This document shows, one piece after another, positions 8,860 through 18,772 of a DNA stretch of 64,000 nt. This DNA comes from Paraburkholderia caballeronis. Its GTDB lineage: Bacteria; Pseudomonadota; Gammaproteobacteria; Burkholderiales; Burkholderiaceae. The position numbers and the translations under genes were made by a program. Position 1 is the stretch's first letter. Each line of letters starts with the position of its first letter. The notes below the pieces were generated by a model, which saw only the letters and a list, made by a program, of their open reading frames with translations, did not search any database and was not told where the DNA came from. The DNA lies in NCBI RefSeq assembly GCF_900104845.1, contig NZ_FNSR01000001.1, positions 1,364,001-1,428,000 on the forward strand, in the 5' to 3' direction.

Positions 8860-9972
8860 CTAGCCGCCGATGTACGACATCTCGACGCGGCGCTCGGCCG
8901 CCGACGGCGTCGTGGCCGCGCTGCCGCGCAACTGCGAGTAGCGGTCCGCGCGTCCTTCCCAGATTTGCGCGATCGCGGCGGAAATCCCTTCGTCGGTCGC
9001 GCCGTTGCGCACCAGCGCGCGCAGGTCGTAGCCCATCGACGCGAACAGGCACAGGTACAGCTTGCCTTCGGTCGACAGCCGCGCGCGCGTGCAGTTGCCG
9101 CAGAACGCGCGCGTCACGCTGGAGATCACGCCGATCTCGCCGGCGCCGTCCACGTACCCCCAACGCTGCGCGGTTTCGGCCGCGGTGTGCGCTTCGAGCG
9201 GCGCGAGCGGGTAGTGCGCGTCGATCCGCGCGACGACGTCGGCCGACGGCAGCACCTCGGTCATGTTCCAGCCGTTCGACGTGCCGACGTCCATGTACTC
9301 GATGAAGCGCAGCGTGACGCCCGAGTTCCGGAAGTGACGCGCCATCGGCACGATTTCCTGGTCGTTCGTGCCGCGCTTGACGACCATGTTGACCTTCAGC
9401 GGCGCGAGGCCGACGGCCTGCGCGGCCTCGATGCCGTCGAGCACGTCCGAGACCGCGAAGTCGGCGTCGTTCATCCGGCGGAACAGCGCGTCGTCGAGCG
9501 CGTCGAGGCTCACCGTCACGCGCGTGAGGCCGGCGTCCTTCAGTGCGCGCGCCTTGCGCGTCAGCAGCGAGCCGTTGGTGGTCAGCGTGAGGTCGAGCGG
9601 TTCGCCGTCCGGCGTGCGCAACGCGGCGAGACGCTCGATCAGGAATTCGATGTTCTTGCGCAGCAGCGGCTCGCCGCCGGTCAGGCGGATCTTGCCGACG
9701 CCCTGTGCGACGAAGAGTCGCGCCAGGCGCTCGATTTCTTCGAGCGTCAGCAGCGCGGCGTGCGGCAGGAACGGATAGTCCTTGTCGAACACCGCGCGCG
9801 GCATGCAGTACACGCAGCGAAAGTTGCAGCGGTCCGTGACCGAGATGCGCAGATCGCGCAACGGCCGCTCCAGCGCGTCGAGAACCAGGCGCTGCGGCTT
9901 GCGCACGCGAGCCGTCGTCGGGAGGGGCGGCAGCGAGCGGGCGTCGGTCAAGGGGATGATGCGTCGGGACAT
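8860..9972 (-). CDS. moaA: GTP 3',8-cyclase MoaA (radical SAM)
   Basis: 370 residues from the ATG at 9972; a TTG five codons further upstream (9987) is possible but less likely. First enzyme of molybdenum cofactor synthesis. It has both [4Fe-4S] sites: the radical [11 protein letters not shown] near the N-terminus and the C-terminal CGNCTRARL followed by [16 protein letters not shown] is the SAM-binding GGE motif. The protein ends in the Gly-Gly (MSYIGG) needed for activity in characterised MoaA proteins. First gene of the moa/mob/moe run. Confidence 0.95.
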   Translation of the reverse strand: MSRRIIPLTDARSLPPLPTTARVRKPQRLVLDALERPLRDLRISVTDRCNFRCVYCMPRAVFDKDYPFLPHAALLTLEEIERLARLFVAQGVGKIRLTGGEPLLRKNIEFLIERLAALRTPDGEPLDLTLTTNGSLLTRKARALKDAGLTRVTVSLDALDDALFRRMNDADFAVSDVLDGIEAAQAVGLAPLKVNMVVKRGTNDQEIVPMARHFRNSGVTLRFIEYMDVGTSNGWNMTEVLPSADVVARIDAHYPLAPLEAHTAAETAQRWGYVDGAGEIGVISSVTRAFCGNCTRARLSTEGKLYLCLFASMGYDLRALVRNGATDEGISAAIAQIWEGRADRYSQLRGSAATTPSAAERRVEMSYIGG

Positions 9973-9998
9973 GATGATTCTGATCAATCGTTGGCCCT

Positions 9999-10004
9999 AT
10001 TCTA
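9999..10004 (-). promoter_or_regulatory. Possible -10 element for the moaA operon
   Basis: On the minus strand this reads TAGAAT, 27 bases before the moaA ATG. No good -35 hexamer lies at standard spacing, so this is only a candidate. Confidence 0.3.
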
Positions 10005-10060
10005 TCCGAACCCCCGATCGGGCACGGACAAGGGAGAACGCTGATATATCTGCGCAACGA

Positions 10061-10088
10061 AAAAAGCCCGCCTTGCGGGCGGGCTTTC
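10061..10088 (-). terminator. Intrinsic terminator of rne
   Basis: A 10-bp stem (10063-10072 with 10078-10087) ends in a run of five A on the plus strand, which is a U-tract for transcripts of the minus-strand rne gene. A second hairpin (10095-10104 with 10112-10121, perfect 10 bp) sits between it and the rne stop codon. Confidence 0.85.
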
Positions 10089-10135
10089 GGGCAGCGTCGC
10101 CGGGCTTTTCACCCGGCGACGTTCGGACCGGGCCG

Positions 10136-13100
10136 TTACTGCTGCGGCTGACGGACCGTTTCGACCTGCTGCATCGGCGTCGAATCCGCCGGCGGCGGCG
10201 CCTTGCGTTCGCGCGGCGCATGCGCGGGTTTCACGACGCGGGCGGCGGCTTCCTGCGCGTCGCGCAGCTTGCTCTCGTCCGTGTTGACCCACACGAGACC
10301 CGCCGACTCCAGCATCGGGCGCAGCGTGTCAGCCGCCGGCGCAGTCGTGGCGGCCGGTTGTGCCGCCGGTTCTGCGGCCGCCGTTTCGACCGGTTGATAC
10401 GCGGCGGCTTGAGCGACCGGCTCCGGCGCAGGCTGTGCGACCGGTTCGCTGACCGGCTGCGGTTCCGCTTGCGGCGCGGCGGCGGCTACTGCTGCTGCCG
10501 GTTCCGGCGTGGACGGCGCATCGACGCGATCCTCGCGGGCGACCGGCAGTTCGGCCGGATGTTCGTCGGCGACGACCACCGGAGCCGCTTCCGTTACGGA
10601 CGGCGCAGCCGTTTCGACTGCCACCGGCGCTTCGACGGCGAGCGGCGCGGTGTCGACCGGAGCCGCCGGCGCTTCAGCCTTCGGCTCGACCTCGACCGGG
10701 GCCGGAGCGATGGTTTCGACCGGCGTTGCGATCACGGCGGCGGGCGCTTCGAACGTTGCCGCGGCGACCGGCAACGCGGTCACGACGACCGTTTCGCTGA
10801 CCACCTGGGCGACGACTGCCTCGGCTGCTTCGACCGGCTGCTGCGCGGGCCGGGTTTCGATGGGCGCGGCGGTGGCTTCAGCCGGCGTTTCGACCGGCGC
10901 TTCGGCGGAGGCCGGCTCTTCGGTGCCGGTGCCGCCTTCGAGCACGTCGGCAGCCGACGTCACGGCGCCTTCACCATCGCGCTCGCGACGGCCGCCACGG
11001 CGGCCGCGACGGCGACGGCGGCGTTCCTCGCCGTCACGCGCGGCGGCTGCGTCGTCGCCGGTCGGCGGCAAGCCTTCCGCGACGTCGGTGGCCAGAGCCT
11101 CGGCGTTTTCCGGCGTCACGGCGTCGTTGCGGACGTCGAGCGCGTCGGCCGTTTCCGGCTGCTGGCGACGGCGTTCGCGACGCTCGCCGCGTTCCTGGCG
11201 CTCGGCGCGCGATGCGGCGGCTTCCGCCGACTCGACGCGCTCCTGGCCGCGTTCGACCCGCTCGATCCGCTGTTCGCGCGGCTCGCGGGCTTCACGATTG
11301 TCGCGGCCTTCGCGGGCCTCGCGCGGTTCGCGGTTGCCGCGCGGTTCACGCGGCTCACGACCTTCGCGGGTTTCGCGAGCCTCGCGCGGTTCACGGGCTT
11401 CACGCGGCTCGCGTTCGTCGCGGCGCTGCGACGGCTGGCCCTGGCGTGCGCCCGGTGCCGTTTCGCTGCGCGCGGCCGCGTCGCGGCCGTTGCCGCGGCG
11501 GTTGCGGTTGTTGCGATCGCCATTGCCGCCGCCGGTGCGCTCTCCGCGTTCGGCTCGCTCGCCGCGCGCTTCGCGCGCCGGGCGGGTCGCGGCCTTCTCG
11601 GGCTGCGCGGCCGGCGCCGGTGCGGGTTGCGGCGCCGGGCTGCCGCCGAACAGGTTCTTCAGCCAGCCGAAGAGGCCGCCGCTCGCGGCCGCCGGAGCGG
11701 CCACGGCCGGAGCCGGCGCGGCGGTCGCGGCGACCTCGACGGGCTTGACCGGTGCGCTCGGCGCCGGACGCTCGGGCGTGATGCCCTTGACCGCCGCTTC
11801 CTGCTTCGGCTTCGCGTCGGCGGCCGTGCGCTTGCTGTAGCCGGTTTCCGACTCCAGTTCGCGCGCGGCTTCCTCGGCCATCTTCCACGACGCGCGCGGA
11901 TCGTCGAGGCGCGCATCGTCGTGACGCAGGCGTTCGAGCTTGTAGTGCGGCGTTTCGAGGTGCTTGTTCGGGATCAGCACCACGCCGACCTTGAAGCGCG
12001 ACTCGATCTTGTTGATCTCCGAGCGCTTTTCGTTCAGTAGGAAGGCGGTCACCTCGACCGGCACCTGGCAGTGGATCGCCGCGGTGTTCTCCTTCATCGC
12101 CTCTTCCTGAATGATCCGCAGCACCTGCAGCGCGGACGATTCGGTGTCGCGGATGTGGCCGGTGCCGTTGCAGCGCGGGCACGTGACGTGGCTGCCCTCG
12201 GACAGCGCCGGACGCAGCCGCTGGCGCGACAGCTCCATCAGCCCGAAGCGCGAGATCTTGCCCATCTGCACGCGCGCGCGGTCGTGGCGCAGCGCGTCCT
12301 TCAGGCGCTGCTCGACTTCGCGCTGGCTCTTGGCCGACTCCATGTCGATGAAGTCGATCACGATCAGGCCGCCGAGGTCGCGCAGGCGCAGCTGGCGCGC
12401 GACTTCGTCGGCGGCTTCGAGATTCGTGCGCGCGGCGGTTTCCTCGATGTCGGCGCCCTTGGTCGCGCGCGCGGAGTTCACGTCGATCGCGACCAGCGCT
12501 TCCGTGTGGTCGATCACGATTGCGCCGCCCGACGGCAGCGGCACCGTGCGCGAGTACGCGGTCTCGATCTGGTGCTCGATCTGGAAGCGCGAGAAGAGCG
12601 GGACGTCGTCGTGGTAGCGCTTCACCTTGCTGACGTTGTCCGGCATCACGATGTCCATGAAGGCGCGCGCCTGGTCATGGATTTCGGTCGTGTCGATCAG
12701 GATTTCGCCGATGTCCGGCTGGAAATAGTCGCGGATCGCGCGGATCACGAGGCTCGATTCCAGATAGATCAGCATCGGCAGGCCGTTCTGCCCGCTCTGC
12801 GACGCGGCTTCGATCGCGCGCCACAGTTGCAGCAGGTAGTTCAGGTCCCACTGCAGTTCCTCGGCGCTGCGGCCGATGCCGGCCGTGCGGGCGATGATGC
12901 TCATGCCGTCGGGCAGTTGCAGCTGCGCCATCGTCTCGCGCAGTTCCTGGCGGTCGTCGCCCTCGATCCGGCGCGACACGCCGCCGCCGCGCGGATTGTT
13001 CGGCATCAGCACGAGGTAGCGGCCGGCGAGCGAGATGAACGTGGTCAGCGCCGCGCCCTTGTTGCCGCGCTCTTCCTTCTCGACCTGAACGATCAGTTCC

Positions 13101-13390
13101 TGGCCTTCCTTCAGCGCGTCCTGAATGCGCGCGGAGCGCATGTCGACGCCGTCACGGAAATACTGGCGGGCGACTTCCTTGAACGGCAGGAAGCCGTGGC
13201 GGTCCTCGCCGTAGTTGACGAAACACGCTTCGAGCGACGGCTCGATGCGGGTGACGATGCCCTTGTAAATATTGCCTTTGCGCTGCTCGCGCCCGGCGGT
13301 TTCGATGTCGATGTCGATCAGCTTCTGACCGTCGACGATGGCGACGCGCAATTCTTCCTGCTGCGTCGCATTGAACAGCATGCGTTTCAT
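10136..13390 (-). CDS. rne: Ribonuclease E
   Basis: 1084 residues. Essential endoribonuclease for mRNA decay and rRNA/tRNA processing and the degradosome scaffold. The N-terminal half is orthodox: S1 domain (~35-120), DNase I-like catalytic part with the two metal-binding Asp in [10 protein letters not shown] (~303) and IVIDFIDM (~346), and the zinc link CPRCNGTGH (~405). Beyond ~residue 500 it is low-complexity: an Arg/Gly/Glu-rich segment with near-tandem PREARE repeats (~657-720), [12 protein letters not shown], then a long Ala/Pro/Val/Glu tract. The C-terminus is expected to be disordered and to bind RNA and partners. E. coli RNase E is 1061 residues. Confidence 0.96.
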   Translation of the reverse strand: MKRMLFNATQQEELRVAIVDGQKLIDIDIETAGREQRKGNIYKGIVTRIEPSLEACFVNYGEDRHGFLPFKEVARQYFRDGVDMRSARIQDALKEGQELIVQVEKEERGNKGAALTTFISLAGRYLVLMPNNPRGGGVSRRIEGDDRQELRETMAQLQLPDGMSIIARTAGIGRSAEELQWDLNYLLQLWRAIEAASQSGQNGLPMLIYLESSLVIRAIRDYFQPDIGEILIDTTEIHDQARAFMDIVMPDNVSKVKRYHDDVPLFSRFQIEHQIETAYSRTVPLPSGGAIVIDHTEALVAIDVNSARATKGADIEETAARTNLEAADEVARQLRLRDLGGLIVIDFIDMESAKSQREVEQRLKDALRHDRARVQMGKISRFGLMELSRQRLRPALSEGSHVTCPRCNGTGHIRDTESSALQVLRIIQEEAMKENTAAIHCQVPVEVTAFLLNEKRSEINKIESRFKVGVVLIPNKHLETPHYKLERLRHDDARLDDPRASWKMAEEAARELESETGYSKRTAADAKPKQEAAVKGITPERPAPSAPVKPVEVAATAAPAPAVAAPAAASGGLFGWLKNLFGGSPAPQPAPAPAAQPEKAATRPAREARGERAERGERTGGGNGDRNNRNRRGNGRDAAARSETAPGARQGQPSQRRDEREPREAREPREARETREGREPREPRGNREPREAREGRDNREAREPREQRIERVERGQERVESAEAAASRAERQERGERRERRRQQPETADALDVRNDAVTPENAEALATDVAEGLPPTGDDAAAARDGEERRRRRRGRRGGRRERDGEGAVTSAADVLEGGTGTEEPASAEAPVETPAEATAAPIETRPAQQPVEAAEAVVAQVVSETVVVTALPVAAATFEAPAAVIATPVETIAPAPVEVEPKAEAPAAPVDTAPLAVEAPVAVETAAPSVTEAAPVVVADEHPAELPVAREDRVDAPSTPEPAAAVAAAAPQAEPQPVSEPVAQPAPEPVAQAAAYQPVETAAAEPAAQPAATTAPAADTLRPMLESAGLVWVNTDESKLRDAQEAAARVVKPAHAPRERKAPPPADSTPMQQVETVRQPQQ
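11230..11420 (-). repeat. Degenerate coding repeats (PRE-ARE type) in the RNase E tail
   Basis: The DNA repeats short units such as TCGCGGGCTTC and GCGCGGTTCACG, which on the minus strand encode runs of (P/A)RE(A/P)RE with variants NRE, GRE and TRE. This is a charged, disordered region of RNase E, probably prone to length change between strains. Confidence 0.75.
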
Positions 13391-14191
13391 TGAACGGCTC
13401 CAGAGCGGCTTCGCGTGCTGCCCGCGCCGCGCGGACGGACCGCGGGCAAGTCGGGCAGCGGCGTACCGCGCCTTGTTGTGTTGTCACAAGCACGCTGGAG
13501 CAGGAACGATGGCGGGGAGAATTGCCTTCAGGGCGCCCGGTCCAGGTAATCCGACCATGGACGGGTCGCAGGGCACATGCGAAATACGGCTTCAGCGAGC
13601 GGCGCGACATGCCGCGGGAACGCGGGGCCTGGCCTTCCTGCATCTTCGATCCGCCTGCGGGCCGCGCGGCCGGGGCCACGGGCAGATCGCAGACGGCAGC
13701 GCCTTTATGCGCGCTGCCGGCGGAATCGAGACTCGCGGCCTGGCCGCGCACGGGAAGCTGTCAGTACGCCCGTCTTCCCCCTCGGGTGTCTCGCCACACT
13801 TTGACGTCGCCCCATACCCGCACGATGCTGCGGGACGTTTCGGGCGCTCGCCGTATTTTCGCCACCGGCGCGTTCCGGAACGGTCGCCTCGACCGCCCGG
13901 CGGAACTCGCCAGATTAAATTCTTTATACCAACCTTCCGTTACCGTCGAAGCCTGTGCCGACCGAACGTGCCTGTGGGCGCCGTCCCTGCCGGATAAGGG
14001 CTCCGTGCGTGCAACTCGTTGCTTCTCGTGATGCGGGGTGAGCAACCAGCCCCGGGCGCAAGTAAAATAACCGTTTATCGCTTGCAGCCTGCGCAAGCCA
14101 CGCGGTTCCCGGTCCTCCGGGGCCGGCCAGCCGTTCGGCTGGTCGGCAGTTCGGTCAACCGCCGCGGTGCGCTCGGCAAATTATATTCAGA
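13391..14191. other. Divergent rne/rluC intergenic region, about 800 bp
   Basis: No convincing gene is present; open frames here lack start context and homology signs. An AT-richer patch at 13913-13930 could hold the rne promoter, giving an rne leader of several hundred bases. That would parallel the long autoregulatory rne 5'UTR of E. coli. A TATATT hexamer (14182-14187) lies only five bases before the rluC start, too close for an ordinary leader. Confidence 0.5.
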
Positions 14192-15226
14192 ATGAAAGGG
14201 TTAGGCAAAATATCCCAGAATCAGGTCGCAAGCGACGAGGTTTCGTATGTCGAAATCGACGACGGAGCCGCGGGTCAGCGGATCGACAATTTCCTGCTGC
14301 GCGTCTGCAAGGGCGTGCCGAAGAGCCATATCTACCGGATCCTGCGCAGCGGGGAAGTGCGGGTCAACAAGGGACGCGTGGACGCGCAATACCGGTTGGC
14401 CTTCGGCGATATCGTGCGGGTGCCGCCGGTCCGCATCGCCCAGACGGGGCCGGATCAGGCCGCCGCGCCGGTGCCGGCCGCGCACTTCGACATCCTGTTC
14501 GAGGACGATGCGCTGCTCGTGATCAACAAACCGGCGGGCGTCGCGGTCCACGGCGGCAGCGGCGTCGCGTTCGGCGTGATCGAGCAGATGCGCGGAATGC
14601 GCCCGCAGGGCCGTTTCCTCGAACTCGTGCACCGGCTCGACCGCGAGACGTCCGGCGTGCTGATGCTCGCGAAGAAGCGTGCGGCGCTGGTCGGCCTGCA
14701 CGAGCAGATCCGCGAAAACCGGATCGACAAGCGTTATTACGCGGCCGTGCACGGCGAATGGGCGAGCGACTGGGGCCGCCGCCGCGCGGTCAAGGAGCCG
14801 CTGCACAAGTTCTTCACACCGGACGGCGAACGGCGCGTGCGCGTGCAGCCGGACGGCATGCCGTCGCATACGGTCTTCAATCTCGTCGACCGCTGGCCCG
14901 GCTACGCGCTGCTCGAAGCCGAACTGAAGACCGGCCGCACGCACCAGATCCGCGTGCATCTCGCGCATCTGGGCCTGCCGATCGTCGGCGACGCGAAATA
15001 CGGCGACTTCGCGCTGAACAAGGCACTCGCGCGCGCGAACGCGAACCCCGGCATCAAGCGGATGTTCCTGCACGCGCACCGGCTGAAGCTCGTGCACCCG
15101 CTGACCGGCGACACGCTGCAGTTCGACGCGCCGCTGCCCCCCGAGTGCCGCCGCTTCGTCAACGAGCTGAACGCGCTGCGCGACGCGGGCGGCGCGGTGG
15201 GCGAGGCCGTTGCCGGCCTGGATTGA
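14192..15226 (+). CDS. rluC: 23S rRNA pseudouridine synthase RluC
   Basis: 344 residues. Converts uridines 955, 2504 and 2580 of 23S rRNA (E. coli numbering) to pseudouridine. An S4 RNA-binding domain at the N-terminus (QRIDNFLLRVCKGVPKSHIYR, split over residues ~29-50) is followed by the RluA-type catalytic domain with HRLDRETSGVLML, where the Asp is the nucleophile, and then KTGRTHQIRVHLAHLG. The start is the only ATG before the S4 domain, but no Shine-Dalgarno sequence precedes it. Divergent from rne, as in many proteobacteria. Confidence 0.94.
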   Translation: MKGLGKISQNQVASDEVSYVEIDDGAAGQRIDNFLLRVCKGVPKSHIYRILRSGEVRVNKGRVDAQYRLAFGDIVRVPPVRIAQTGPDQAAAPVPAAHFDILFEDDALLVINKPAGVAVHGGSGVAFGVIEQMRGMRPQGRFLELVHRLDRETSGVLMLAKKRAALVGLHEQIRENRIDKRYYAAVHGEWASDWGRRRAVKEPLHKFFTPDGERRVRVQPDGMPSHTVFNLVDRWPGYALLEAELKTGRTHQIRVHLAHLGLPIVGDAKYGDFALNKALARANANPGIKRMFLHAHRLKLVHPLTGDTLQFDAPLPPECRRFVNELNALRDAGGAVGEAVAGLD

Positions 15227-15263
15227 CCCGACAGAATCGAACCTACGTTTGGAGAAGGACCGC

Positions 15264-15923
15264 ATGGCCCGACAGCAATTTGACCTGATCGTGTTCGACT
15301 GGGACGGCACGTTGATGGACTCGACCGCGCACATCACGCGCAGCATCCAGGCCGCCTGCCGCGACCTCGGCCTGCCGGTGCCGGCGGACGAGGCCGCGAG
15401 CTACGTGATCGGCCTCGGGCTGCGCGAGGCGTTGCAGATCGCCGCGCCGTCGCTCGATCCGGCCGGGTATCCCCGGCTCGTCGAGCGGTACCGGTTCCAC
15501 TATCTGGTCAAGGACCCGGAGATCGAGCTGTTCGCCGGCGTGCGCGAGATGCTCGCCGAGTTGCGCGACGCCGGTTACCTGCTCGGCGTCGCGACCGGCA
15601 AGAGCCGCGTCGGGCTGAACCGCGCGCTCGACCAGGTGCATCTGACCAGTGTGTTCGACGGCACCCGCTGCGCGGACGAGACGTTCTCGAAGCCGCACCC
15701 GGCGATGCTCCACGAGTTGACGCGCGAACTGGGGCAGGATCTGTCGCGCACGGTGATGATCGGTGACACGACGCACGACCTGCAAATGGCGCTGAACGCG
15801 GGTGCGGCCGGGGTCGGCGTCGCGTACGGCGCGCATCCGTCGGATTCGTTGCAGGCGCTGACGCCGCGCTTCGTCGCGCCGGACGTCGCGTCGCTCGCCG
15901 GCTGGCTGCGGGAGCACGCATGA
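15264..15923 (+). CDS. HAD-IA phosphatase (phosphoglycolate phosphatase-like)
   Basis: 219 residues from the ATG at 15264, which follows GGAGAAGGA. Cytosolic HAD hydrolase: motif I FDWDGTLMDST, motif II ATGKSR, the Lys near KPHPAML and motif III MIGDTTHDLQMA. The substrate is not fixed by sequence; phosphoglycolate or pyrophosphate-type small substrates are usual for this branch. It sits 37 bases after rluC, and its stop overlaps the Rieske gene start (ATGA). The rluC-HAD-Rieske-S49 order suggests one operon. Confidence 0.88.
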   Translation: MARQQFDLIVFDWDGTLMDSTAHITRSIQAACRDLGLPVPADEAASYVIGLGLREALQIAAPSLDPAGYPRLVERYRFHYLVKDPEIELFAGVREMLAELRDAGYLLGVATGKSRVGLNRALDQVHLTSVFDGTRCADETFSKPHPAMLHELTRELGQDLSRTVMIGDTTHDLQMALNAGAAGVGVAYGAHPSDSLQALTPRFVAPDVASLAGWLREHA

Positions 15924-16312
15924 CCGGCACGGCGCCCGCGCCGGTTCGCGTGTGCGCGTCCGACGAACTGGTCGATGGCGGCGCGGGGCGGCGGGTGGCC
16001 GCGTCGTATGCGGGCGGCGACGCGGTCGTGTTTTTCGTGCGCTTCGGCGGCGACGCATACGGCTACCTGAACCGCTGCGCGCACGTGCCGATGGAGCTGG
16101 ACTGGGTCGAGGGCCAGTTCTTCGAGTCGTCCGGGCTTTATCTGATGTGCGCGACGCACGGCGCGATCTACGCGCCGGAAACCGGCAAGTGCGTCGGCGG
16201 CCCGTGCCGCGGCGGACGGCTGCGCGCGGTGCGTGTCGAGGAGCGGGACACGCCCGACGGCCGTGCGGTATTCTGGCTGCCGGACGCCGACCTGCGTCCG
16301 CTCGAACCCTGA
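15920..16312 (+). CDS. Rieske [2Fe-2S] ferredoxin-like protein
   Basis: 130 residues, a single Rieske domain. The cluster ligands are visible as CAH (NRCAHVPME) and CATH (LMCATHGAIY), with two Cys and two His in the normal order, followed by GGPCRGGRLRAV. There is no signal peptide or membrane segment, so it is a soluble cytosolic electron-transfer protein rather than a bc1 subunit. Partner unknown. Coupled to the upstream HAD gene by a 4-base overlap and 18 bases before the S49 peptidase. Confidence 0.87.
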   Translation: MTGTAPAPVRVCASDELVDGGAGRRVAASYAGGDAVVFFVRFGGDAYGYLNRCAHVPMELDWVEGQFFESSGLYLMCATHGAIYAPETGKCVGGPCRGGRLRAVRVEERDTPDGRAVFWLPDADLRPLEP

Positions 16313-16330
16313 TTTCCGTCCCCCTTCCGC

Positions 16331-17338
16331 ATGTCCGACAATCTGCCCCCTGAATCGAACGAGCCTTCCCAGACGCCACGCGCCGCCGGCAACGCCGCGG
16401 CCGCGCCGGGCTGGGAGCGCGACGCGCTCGAACGCATCGCGCTCGCCGCGATCCGCGAGCAGCGCGCCGCCCGCCGCTGGAAAATCTTCTTCCGCTTCGC
16501 GTTTCTCGTCGTGCTGCTGATCTTGGTGTGGGGCGTGTTCAGCGTGCTCGGCACGCGGGTCGAGAGCAGCGGACGCCATACGGCGCTCGTGTCGCTCGAC
16601 GGCGAGATTTCGTCCGGCACGGGTGCGAACGCCGATGACATCGGCACCGCCCTGCAGAACGCGTTCGAGGACGACGGCACGGTCGGCGTCGTGCTGCACA
16701 TCGACAGCCCCGGCGGCAGTCCGGTGCAGGCGGGCATCATCAACGACGACATCCGGCGGCTGCGCGCGAACCATCCGGCGATTCCGCTGTACGTGGTCGT
16801 CGGCGACATGTGCGCGTCCGGCGGGTATTACGTCGCGGCGGCGGCCGACCGGATCTACGTGAACAAGGCGAGCATCGTCGGCTCGATCGGCGTGCTGATG
16901 GACAGCTTCGGCTTCACCGGGCTGATGGACAAGCTCGGCGTCGAGCGGCGGCTGCGCACGTCGGGCGAGAACAAGGGCTTCTATGACCCGTTCTCGCCGG
17001 ACACGCCGAAGATGGACGCGCATGCGCAGCAGATGCTCGACGAGATCCACCAGCAGTTCATCGACGCGGTCCGCGCCGGGCGCGGCAAGCGGCTGCACGA
17101 GACGCCGGACCTGTTCTCGGGGCTGTTCTGGACTGGCCAGAAGAGCGTCGACCTGGGACTCGCCGACGGTTTCGGCGATACCGACTACGTCGCGCGCGAG
17201 GTCATCAAGGCGCCCGACATCGTCGATTACACGGTGAAGCCGAGCCTGAGCGACCGGGTCGCGCGGCGTTTCGGCACGGCGGTCGGCACGGCGGCGGTGC
17301 ATACGCTGATCAGCAGCGGGCGGGTCGCGCTGCACTGA
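16331..17338 (+). CDS. sppA: S49 family signal peptide peptidase (SppA-like)
   Basis: 335 residues. Membrane serine protease that degrades signal peptide remnants. A soluble N-terminal stretch (~1-55) is followed by one membrane helix (~56-77), then the S49 domain: HIDSPGGSPVQAG, catalytic Ser in DMCASGGYYVAAAAD, GSIGVLMDSFGF, and the general-base Lys in RTSGENKGFY. It is the single-domain form, half the length of E. coli SppA, as in many betaproteobacteria. A strong terminator follows. Confidence 0.9.
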   Translation: MSDNLPPESNEPSQTPRAAGNAAAAPGWERDALERIALAAIREQRAARRWKIFFRFAFLVVLLILVWGVFSVLGTRVESSGRHTALVSLDGEISSGTGANADDIGTALQNAFEDDGTVGVVLHIDSPGGSPVQAGIINDDIRRLRANHPAIPLYVVVGDMCASGGYYVAAAADRIYVNKASIVGSIGVLMDSFGFTGLMDKLGVERRLRTSGENKGFYDPFSPDTPKMDAHAQQMLDEIHQQFIDAVRAGRGKRLHETPDLFSGLFWTGQKSVDLGLADGFGDTDYVAREVIKAPDIVDYTVKPSLSDRVARRFGTAVGTAAVHTLISSGRVALH

Positions 17339-17359
17339 GCCTGGTTTTCCCGCTTCGTC

Positions 17360-17400
17360 AAAACGGCGGCCGCCCGATGCCGGGCGGCCGCCGTTTCGTT
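17360..17400. terminator. Intrinsic terminator between convergent genes
   Basis: A perfect 16-bp GC-rich stem (17361-17376 with 17381-17396) with loop ATGC and T residues after it. It closes the S49 peptidase transcript and probably the converging methyltransferase transcript too. Confidence 0.85.
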
Positions 17401-17417
17401 TGAGGCTCGACGCTTTT

Positions 17418-18137
17418 TCAGATTGCGAGCAGCAGGAAAATCGCCGGACGCTTGTGCAGGTCTGGCACCGGCCCCTTTTTCCAGTCCGATGCCGCGCGGC
17501 TCACGATGGTCTCGGTCGGCAGCGTCAGGTCCGCGGCGACGCAAATCAGCGTCGACGGCGCGCAGGTCGCGAGCAGCGTGTCGAGCAGCGCGCGGTTGCG
17601 GTACGGCGTTTCGATGAAGATCTGCGTCTGCTTCGCCTTGCGCGACTGCTGTTCGAGGTCTCGCAGGCGCTTCGCGCGCTCGGCCGCATCGACCGGCAGA
17701 TAACCGTGGAACGCGAAACTCTGGCCGTTCAGCCCGGACGCCATCAGCGCGAGCAGGATCGAACTCGGCCCGACGAGCGGCACGACGCGGATGCCGCGCT
17801 CGTGCGCGCGCCGCACGAGCAGCGCGCCCGGATCGGCGACGGCCGGCACGCCCGCCTCGGACACGAGGCCGGTATCGATGCCCGCGTGCAGCGGCGCGAG
17901 CAGCCGGTCGATCGCGGCCGGCGGCGTGTTCACGTTCAGTTCGTGAATCTCGATTTCCTGGATCGGCCGCGTCGTGCCGATGCGCTTCAGGAACGCGCGC
18001 GTGGTCTTCGCGTTTTCGCCGATGTAGCTCGCGAGCGTGCCCGCGCGCTCGCGGACCGGCACGGGCAGCACGGCTGCGAGCGCCGCTTCGTCGCCGTCGC
18101 CGAGCGTGTTCGGGATCAGGTAGAGCGTGCCTTTCAT
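17418..18137 (-). CDS. Tetrapyrrole-methylase-fold SAM-dependent methyltransferase (RsmI-related)
   Basis: 239 residues of the SAM-dependent tetrapyrrole methylase superfamily, closest in pattern to RsmI, the 16S rRNA C1402 2'-O-methyltransferase: IGENAKTTRAFLKRI, LVSEAGVPAVADPGALLVRRA, VPLVGPSSILLALMASGL, FIETPYRN and DLTLPTETI. It is shorter than RsmI (about 286), so it may be a paralogue with another target. Overlaps yceF by four bases (ATGA), so they form an operon. Confidence 0.82.
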   Translation of the reverse strand: MKGTLYLIPNTLGDGDEAALAAVLPVPVRERAGTLASYIGENAKTTRAFLKRIGTTRPIQEIEIHELNVNTPPAAIDRLLAPLHAGIDTGLVSEAGVPAVADPGALLVRRAHERGIRVVPLVGPSSILLALMASGLNGQSFAFHGYLPVDAAERAKRLRDLEQQSRKAKQTQIFIETPYRNRALLDTLLATCAPSTLICVAADLTLPTETIVSRAASDWKKGPVPDLHKRPAIFLLLAI

Positions 18138-18772
18138 TGCGCCTCCAGCAGCGGATAACCGGCGGCGATCAGCATGTGCGTCAGCGCGATCAGCGGCAGG
18201 CCGACCAGCGCGGTCGGGTCGTCGGATTCGATTGCGTCGAGAAGGGCGATCCCCAAGCCTTCCGACTTCGCGCTGCCGGCGACGTCGTACGGTTCTTCGG
18301 CGCGCAGGTAGGCGTCGAGCGCGGCGTCGGACAGCGAGCGGAAGCGGACCTTCGTGACGACATCGACGGTATCCGTTCGGCCAGTAGCGGTGTCGAGCAG
18401 TGACAGCGCACTATGGAACAGCACTTCGCGGCCGCGCATCGCCTGCAGTTGCGCCAGCGCGCGTTCGTGCGTGCCGGGCTTGCCGATCTGCTGGCCGTCG
18501 AACGTCGCGACCTGATCGGAGCCGATCACGAGCGCGCGGCCGGCCTGCGGCGGCCGCGCGGCCGCGACGGCGCGCGCTTTCGCTTCGGCGAGGCGCTGCG
18601 CGGTTGCTTCGGGCGTTTCGCCGGCGTGCGGCGTTTCATCGATGGCCGGCACCGCGATGTCGAACGGAATGCGCAGCCGCTCCAGCAGTTCGCGGCGGTA
18701 GCGCGAGCTGGAAGCGAGAATCAGCGCGGGGCGGCCGTCGTTCGGGCGGTCGGCGGTAATGGAATCCTGCAT
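18134..18772 (-). CDS. yceF: 7-methyl-GTP pyrophosphatase, Maf family YceF type
   Basis: 212 residues from the ATG at 18772; a longer frame to 18844 has no better start. House-cleaning nucleotide pyrophosphatase that hydrolyses m7GTP. It has ILASSSRYRRELLERL at the start, DETPHAGETPEATAQRLA, and GSDQVATFDGQ; SDQV rather than ADTVV points to the YceF branch. EPYDVAGSAKSEGLG and LVGLPLIALTHML follow. Its position back to back with yceD-rpmF matches the E. coli neighbourhood. Confidence 0.92.
   Translation of the reverse strand: MQDSITADRPNDGRPALILASSSRYRRELLERLRIPFDIAVPAIDETPHAGETPEATAQRLAEAKARAVAAARPPQAGRALVIGSDQVATFDGQQIGKPGTHERALAQLQAMRGREVLFHSALSLLDTATGRTDTVDVVTKVRFRSLSDAALDAYLRAEEPYDVAGSAKSEGLGIALLDAIESDDPTALVGLPLIALTHMLIAAGYPLLEAQ

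Noticed and set aside
9782..13393. Long plus-strand frames opposite rne (752 and 440 residues)
   Set aside because: They mirror the repeats and acidic/basic tracts of RNase E and show no recognisable domain.
13338..14031. Plus-strand frames of about 200 residues in the rne-rluC gap
   Set aside because: They overlap each other in different frames, start inside rne, have no ribosome-binding site and an Arg/Ala/Pro composition typical of chance frames.
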